A stretch of DNA of 24,987 bases, taken from assembly GCA_910584645.1 (NCBI GenBank), contig CAJUAU010000035.1, forward strand, positions 1 through 24,987. The letters are read 5' to 3'. Below are positions 21,484 through 24,987 of the stretch, piece after piece. Numbering within the stretch: position 1 is the first letter of the stretch; each line of letters begins with the position of its first letter. The notes below the pieces were generated by a model. It ran no database searches. It worked only from the letters and a program-made list of their open reading frames with translations, and was not told the origin of the DNA. A program made the translations under genes and the position numbers. The DNA comes from an uncultured Eubacterium sp. Lineage in GTDB: Bacteria > Bacillota > Clostridia > Lachnospirales > Lachnospiraceae.

Positions 21484-22290
21484 TCAGTTATTGTATATCG
21501 CTTCTGTCATCTGCAGTGCCCGGACATTTGCCTTTACATTATGTACCCGCACAAGACCACAGCCTTTCACGGCTCCGATCACGGTGGTAGCAATGGTTCC
21601 CTCTTCTCTTTCCTCCACCGGGAGATCCAGCGTAATGCCGATCATACTCTTTCTGGAAGCGCCAAGCAGCACCGGATATCCCATATCACATATATCTTCC
21701 AGATGATTCATCATCATAAGATTCTGCTCATAAGTCTTTCCAAATCCAATTCCCGGATCCAAAATGATCTTTTCTTTTTTCACTCCGTATTTTTCCGCTA
21801 CTGCCAGACATTTTTCCAGATCTGCGATCACATCTTTTACAAAATCCGAGTATTCTGTATTATTTCTGTTGTGCATCAGACAGACCGGCACATCATACCT
21901 GGCAGCCAGCTCCGCCATCCCTTCATCATATAAAAATCCCCAGATATCATTTAGAAGATCCGCACCTGCCTTCAGCGCAGCCTCCGCCACAGAGCTTCTA
22001 TAGGTGTCCACAGACACTGGTATGTCAAACTTTTCCTTTACCTCCCGGATCACCGGCACCACCCGCCGGATCTCTTCCTCCTCTGTGATCTGCTCATGTC
22101 CGGGTCTGGTAGATTCCCCACCGATATCAATGATATCAGCTCCTTCTGTGATCAGCTTCCGAACCTGTTCCAAAGCCTTTTCCCTGTCGTTATATCTCCC
22201 GCCATCGGAAAAAGAATCCGGCGTCACATTTAAGATCCCCATAACATAAGTTTTTTTCCCAAATTCAAACTCTCTACTTCCAATCCTCAT
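21484..22290 (-). CDS. folP: Dihydropteroate synthase
   Basis: Joins p-aminobenzoate to 6-hydroxymethyl-7,8-dihydropterin pyrophosphate to give dihydropteroate; it is the sulfonamide target. At 268 residues it is of standard length. Seen: MGILNVTPDSFSDGG (17-31, pyrophosphate loop), DIGGESTRPG (55-64), PVSVDTYRSSVAEAAL, ADLLNDIWG, DPGIGFGKT (pterin site), LGASRKSMIG and the closing VRVHNVKANVRAL. No insertion or change at the sulfonamide-resistance hotspots stands out by eye. The gene lies 21 nt after folE, with GGAGAGGA ahead of the ATG. Confidence 0.96.
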   Translation of the reverse strand: MRIGSREFEFGKKTYVMGILNVTPDSFSDGGRYNDREKALEQVRKLITEGADIIDIGGESTRPGHEQITEEEEIRRVVPVIREVKEKFDIPVSVDTYRSSVAEAALKAGADLLNDIWGFLYDEGMAELAARYDVPVCLMHNRNNTEYSDFVKDVIADLEKCLAVAEKYGVKKEKIILDPGIGFGKTYEQNLMMMNHLEDICDMGYPVLLGASRKSMIGITLDLPVEEREEGTIATTVIGAVKGCGLVRVHNVKANVRALQMTEAIYNN

Positions 22291-22311
22291 CTGTATTTTC
22301 CTCTCCTGTTT

Positions 22312-22866
22312 TTATTGCCGGACCAGACTGAAAAACTCCTGCTTCAACTCCGGTTCCTCCTCAGCACATCCTCTTGTACTAATGGTAACCGTCCTGGAAC
22401 CGGGCTTTTTTATGCCCCGCATGGTCATACACATGTGTTCCGCCTCGATCATCACCAGCACAGCCCGAGGCTCCAGAATATCCATTACTGCATCCGCGAT
22501 CTGGTCCGTCAGCTGCTCCTGGATCTGGGCACGTCTGGCATAAACCTCCACAGTCCGGGCAAGCTTGCTCAACCCAACCACTCTGCCCTCCGGAACGTAT
22601 CCAATGTGAACCTTTCCATAAAAAGGAAGCAGATGATGCTCACAGATAGAATAAAATGTGATATCTTTTTCCACCACCAGACCAGTTTGTTTCGAGGAAA
22701 ATGTCCTGCCAAGATGTTCTGCCGCACTGCTCCCATATCCGGCAAAAAGCTCTTCACACATCTGGGCGATCCGCTCTGGCGTTTCTGTCAGCCCTTCTCT
22801 TTTTGTATCCTCACCAATTCCTTCCAAAAACAGTGTAACCGCCTGTTTGATCTTCTCTTTATCCAT
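22312..22866 (-). CDS. folE: GTP cyclohydrolase I
   Basis: First enzyme of folate synthesis, turning GTP into 7,8-dihydroneopterin triphosphate. It has 184 residues. Zinc ligands are in place (Cys75 and His78 in SICEHHLLPF, Cys146 in AEHMCMTMRG), with the other family blocks GLSKLARTVEVYARRAQIQEQLT and KKPGSRTVT. It opens the operon folE-folP-folBK-pheA, and the start has AGGA 8 nt upstream. No gene for the dihydroneopterin triphosphate pyrophosphohydrolase step or for p-aminobenzoate synthesis is in the window. Confidence 0.97.
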   Translation of the reverse strand: MDKEKIKQAVTLFLEGIGEDTKREGLTETPERIAQMCEELFAGYGSSAAEHLGRTFSSKQTGLVVEKDITFYSICEHHLLPFYGKVHIGYVPEGRVVGLSKLARTVEVYARRAQIQEQLTDQIADAVMDILEPRAVLVMIEAEHMCMTMRGIKKPGSRTVTISTRGCAEEEPELKQEFFSLVRQ

Positions 22867-22926
22867 GTCTCATGTCCTCACGCCTTCTGAATGTGCTGGC
22901 ACAACGGTGCCGATAAATTAAACTAT

Positions 22927-22955
22927 ATTTTACCACGATTATAGGATAAGGTCAA
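22927..22955 (-). promoter_or_regulatory. Promoter of the folate-pheA operon
   Basis: Minus strand: TTGACC (22950-22955), 17 bp, TAAAAT (22927-22932), each five of six to consensus. The leader to folE is about 55 nt and shows no obvious riboswitch fold. Confidence 0.7.
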
Positions 22956-23027
22956 ATTGCAAATTGGATTTTATGCGCCGTTTTCTGCCTGCTGATTTAT
23001 CCACCCAGGAAAAACATTGTATCGGGC

Positions 23028-23056
23028 TTGCTCTCATGTCCGGAATCTGTTACAAT
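23028..23056 (+). promoter_or_regulatory. Promoter of the lipoprotein gene
   Basis: TTGCTC (23028-23033), 17 bp, TACAAT (23051-23056). The short leader carries TGGAGGA just before the ATG at 23079. Confidence 0.65.
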
Positions 23057-23078
23057 ATCCTAAAATGGAGGAAAACCT

Positions 23079-24341
23079 ATGAGAGAAAAAAACAGTATCA
23101 AAATACATAGCAGAGGGAGCATCCTGGCTGTCGCCGGATTATGTTTTTTATCTGCCATCCTGGCGGCAGGATGTGGCGGAGAATACCTGTCACAGAGCAG
23201 GAATCATAAAAATGCCAGCAGCAGTGCTGTCAGCGGCGATGCCATAAAAAGCGGAAAAGATCCCTATGAGAGCATTTACTGCTCCAAGGACCCAATGTGC
23301 AATGACAGAAATTATTATAAATGTACCGACAAAGTGATTGAGCAACGCACATTGAAGGGCAGGCTTCTGCAGACCATACCATTTGGAAAATATGGGGTTC
23401 CGATCTATGTAACAGAGGATGAAATTTTCTGTATCACTCTTACAGACCCAGAAACAAACAGGGAAAAAACTCAGTTATGGAGTATCCCAATTGAAAAAAG
23501 GCCAGAAAGGGATGTGCTGCACACCGAACAGGCTTCCTTTATCCTGGAAGACGAAACAGTGGGCTGGGGAGACTACTTTTATGCGGACGCCGATCAGATC
23601 GTCTATATAAATCCCTATGATTTTAAAGTTTTTGACCGCAGGACGGGAAAATATATTAAACTTAAAAATAACCCCAAAGATCAAAAAGGCATGCCAAACG
23701 ATATTACTTATATGGAAGACTGCATGTGCGACGGGTATATACTGTTTCAGTGCAAATACGACGGATTGTATGTATATGAGCTTGGGTCTGACCGTCTGAC
23801 ACTGGTAGACGAGATGGCTCACGGAGCTTATATCTCCACCGGTTATGGCAAAAAACATCAGATCATCTATGAGCACTGCGACACCTGCCAGCCGGGCAAA
23901 GATGCCAGAAAGGCTCCAGACCATACCGCTGCTCTCTATATCTATGACTGCCTGACGGGGGAAAAACAGCTGTTTATGAAGGATGAACAATGGAAAGAGG
24001 CATATAAAAAAAGCGGTATTTATGAGGATAACATGGAATATCTGGATGGATATGATTTTAGCTGGAAGTCCTTTTTCATAGACGGTAATATGTTTTATCT
24101 GGTGGATCAGGATCTGGAGAATCAGGGGATCGTATTTTCCATTGACCTGGAGGGTGGCAAGACGCCCCATTATGAGCGCCAGCTGACAGAATGGCTGCGG
24201 AAGACCGGTTATGAGGTAACTACCTTTGACCATGGCAGATGTTATACCCTGTATGAAAATGATTCCGAAGAAGAGTATAGTTCTATTTCCGGATATTATG
24301 ACCTGGAAAAAAACGAGTTTGTAGAGACAGAGCGCGTGTGA
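23079..24341 (+). CDS. Lipoprotein of unknown function, possibly beta-propeller-like
   Basis: A 420-residue lipoprotein. Residues 1-31 form a type II signal peptide ending in the lipobox LAAGC, with Cys32 lipidated. A Ser/Asn-rich linker follows, then a long beta-rich domain with repeated short strands around Asp and Tyr, each roughly WSIPIEK, YINPYDFKVFDRRTGK, LYVYELGSDRLTLV, LYIYDCLTGEKQLF or FSIDLEGGK. This is the look of DUF5050-like propellers, an inference from pattern only. Paired cysteines occur in YCSKDPMC, DCMCDG and EHCDTCQPG, which could form disulfides outside the cell. No catalytic motif is recognised. It is followed 23 nt later by an acetyltransferase gene and may share its transcript. 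Confidence 0.8.
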   Translation: MREKNSIKIHSRGSILAVAGLCFLSAILAAGCGGEYLSQSRNHKNASSSAVSGDAIKSGKDPYESIYCSKDPMCNDRNYYKCTDKVIEQRTLKGRLLQTIPFGKYGVPIYVTEDEIFCITLTDPETNREKTQLWSIPIEKRPERDVLHTEQASFILEDETVGWGDYFYADADQIVYINPYDFKVFDRRTGKYIKLKNNPKDQKGMPNDITYMEDCMCDGYILFQCKYDGLYVYELGSDRLTLVDEMAHGAYISTGYGKKHQIIYEHCDTCQPGKDARKAPDHTAALYIYDCLTGEKQLFMKDEQWKEAYKKSGIYEDNMEYLDGYDFSWKSFFIDGNMFYLVDQDLENQGIVFSIDLEGGKTPHYERQLTEWLRKTGYEVTTFDHGRCYTLYENDSEEEYSSISGYYDLEKNEFVETERV

Positions 24342-24364
24342 GACATTCGTGAGGAGGTAATGAA

Positions 24365-24913
24365 ATGGAGCATAAAGGGTCAATAGACATTAAAACAGAT
24401 AGATTATTACTAAGGAAGTTTCAGATAAGCGATGCAGAAGAAATTTTTGCAACATGGACGAGTGATGAACGTGTGGCAAAATATACGAGCTGGTATGCCC
24501 ACGAAAAAATCGAAGATACAAGAGCTTATGTAGGATATATGGCGGGCAAGAATGAATTGTCTGATTATAATTGGATAATCGAATTAGATAATAAAATAAT
24601 AGGATCAATTAATGTATGCTATTCCGATGACTACTTAGAAATCGCAGGGATTGGATACGTCCTCGGATATGAATATTGGGGAAAAGGATATGCAACAGAA
24701 GCTACAAAAGCTGTTGTACGATTTTTGTTTAATGATGTCAGCTATAGAAAAATCATAGCGGGATGTGATAGTGAAAATACTGGTTCAAGCAAAGTTTTGG
24801 AAAAGGTAGGAATGAAGCGGGAAGCAGTTTTGCGGGAACATATAAAACGAAAAGATAATACCTGGGGCGATGATTTTCAATATGGACTTTTAAAAAAGGA
24901 GTTTCTATGTTAA
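24365..24913 (+). CDS. GNAT-family N-acetyltransferase (RimJ/RimL-like)
   Basis: A 182-residue cytoplasmic acetyltransferase that would transfer acetyl from acetyl-CoA to an amine of a protein or small molecule. It begins with the RimJ/RimL-type TDRLLLRKFQISDAEEIF. The acetyl-CoA loop is YWGKGYATEA (104-113), and the late motif ENTGSSKVLEKVGMKREAVLREH is typical. GAGGAGG lies 7 nt before the ATG. Codon use is visibly more AT-rich than in the neighbouring genes (many AGA, ATA and AAA), suggesting later acquisition. The substrate cannot be read from the sequence; similar proteins acetylate ribosomal proteins or antibiotics. Confidence 0.9.
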   Translation: MEHKGSIDIKTDRLLLRKFQISDAEEIFATWTSDERVAKYTSWYAHEKIEDTRAYVGYMAGKNELSDYNWIIELDNKIIGSINVCYSDDYLEIAGIGYVLGYEYWGKGYATEATKAVVRFLFNDVSYRKIIAGCDSENTGSSKVLEKVGMKREAVLREHIKRKDNTWGDDFQYGLLKKEFLC

Positions 24914-24938
24914 TAGTCCGCTTTCCCCAGGCGAGGCT

Positions 24939-24977
24939 GTAAAAAATCTTGTGTCTATGGAAGCTAGACTTTTCTGA
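24939..24977 (+). terminator. Possible weak terminator after the acetyltransferase gene
   Basis: GTCTA and TAGAC form a 5-bp stem with a 7-nt loop, followed by TTTTCT. It is short and low confidence; the rest of the tail to the window end holds nothing recognisable. Confidence 0.3.
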
Positions 24978-24987
24978 TAAGAATAAA

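Noticed and set aside
22315..22890. 191-codon plus-strand open frame opposite folE
   Set aside because: It is antisense to a gene with intact zinc and catalytic motifs, has no ribosome binding site and a His/Cys-rich composition typical of shadow frames.
23475..24383. 302-codon minus-strand open frame opposite the lipoprotein gene
   Set aside because: The plus-strand gene has promoter, ribosome site and lipobox; the minus frame has none and looks like an antisense shadow.

Overview
The window looks like chromosome of a spore-forming member of the Clostridia, most probably Lachnospiraceae. It carries spoIIGA-sigE, a lepA-hemW pair, a fused folB-folK, promoters of the TTGACA-17-TATAAT type, strong GGAGG ribosome binding sites and moderate GC. 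The family placement is an inference from gene content and protein style; no marker RNA is present. Almost everything is transcribed leftward (minus strand). The exceptions are a secreted Ig-like protein gene (5590), a cyclophilin gene (16063) and a lipoprotein-acetyltransferase pair (23079-24913).

Housekeeping left arm (1-6390): a nucleoside-salvage pair (an MTA/SAH deaminase-type amidohydrolase and purine nucleoside phosphorylase) ends in a strong terminator. It is followed by hemW and lepA, then a divergent gene for a secreted Ig-like protein.

Accessory block (about 6420-13040, all leftward): in order of transcription from the right it holds a short secreted Ig-like protein split by a frameshift at an A7 run; a probable toxin-antitoxin operon (DUF3990/ADP-ribosyltransferase-like protein plus Xre-type regulator) with a consensus promoter and a palindromic operator; a small secreted five-cysteine protein; and a four-gene ABC transporter operon ending in a terminator. 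The two secreted-protein genes are each preceded by a nearly identical copy of a ~119-bp element. It contains a sigma-A type promoter (TCCACA-17-TATAAT) with two ATGTCGT direct repeats 20 bp apart upstream of the -35. This duplicated promoter is the most distinctive signal in the window and suggests a small regulon under one activator that is not encoded here.

Sporulation and housekeeping right arm (13043-22866): spoIIGA-sigE, with an unusual 21-bp-spacer promoter and Spo0A-box-like sites, then an LD-carboxypeptidase/MccF-family peptidase, cyclophilin, MiaB and a PDZ-less HtrA-type protease. The folate operon folE-folP-folBK-pheA follows; its last gene makes the phenylalanine enzyme chorismate mutase/prephenate dehydratase. 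The right end (23079-24913) has a rightward lipoprotein gene of unknown function and a GNAT acetyltransferase gene of visibly lower GC.

No rRNA, tRNA, CRISPR array, transposase, integrase or phage gene was found. No stretch above 300 bases lacks a gene.
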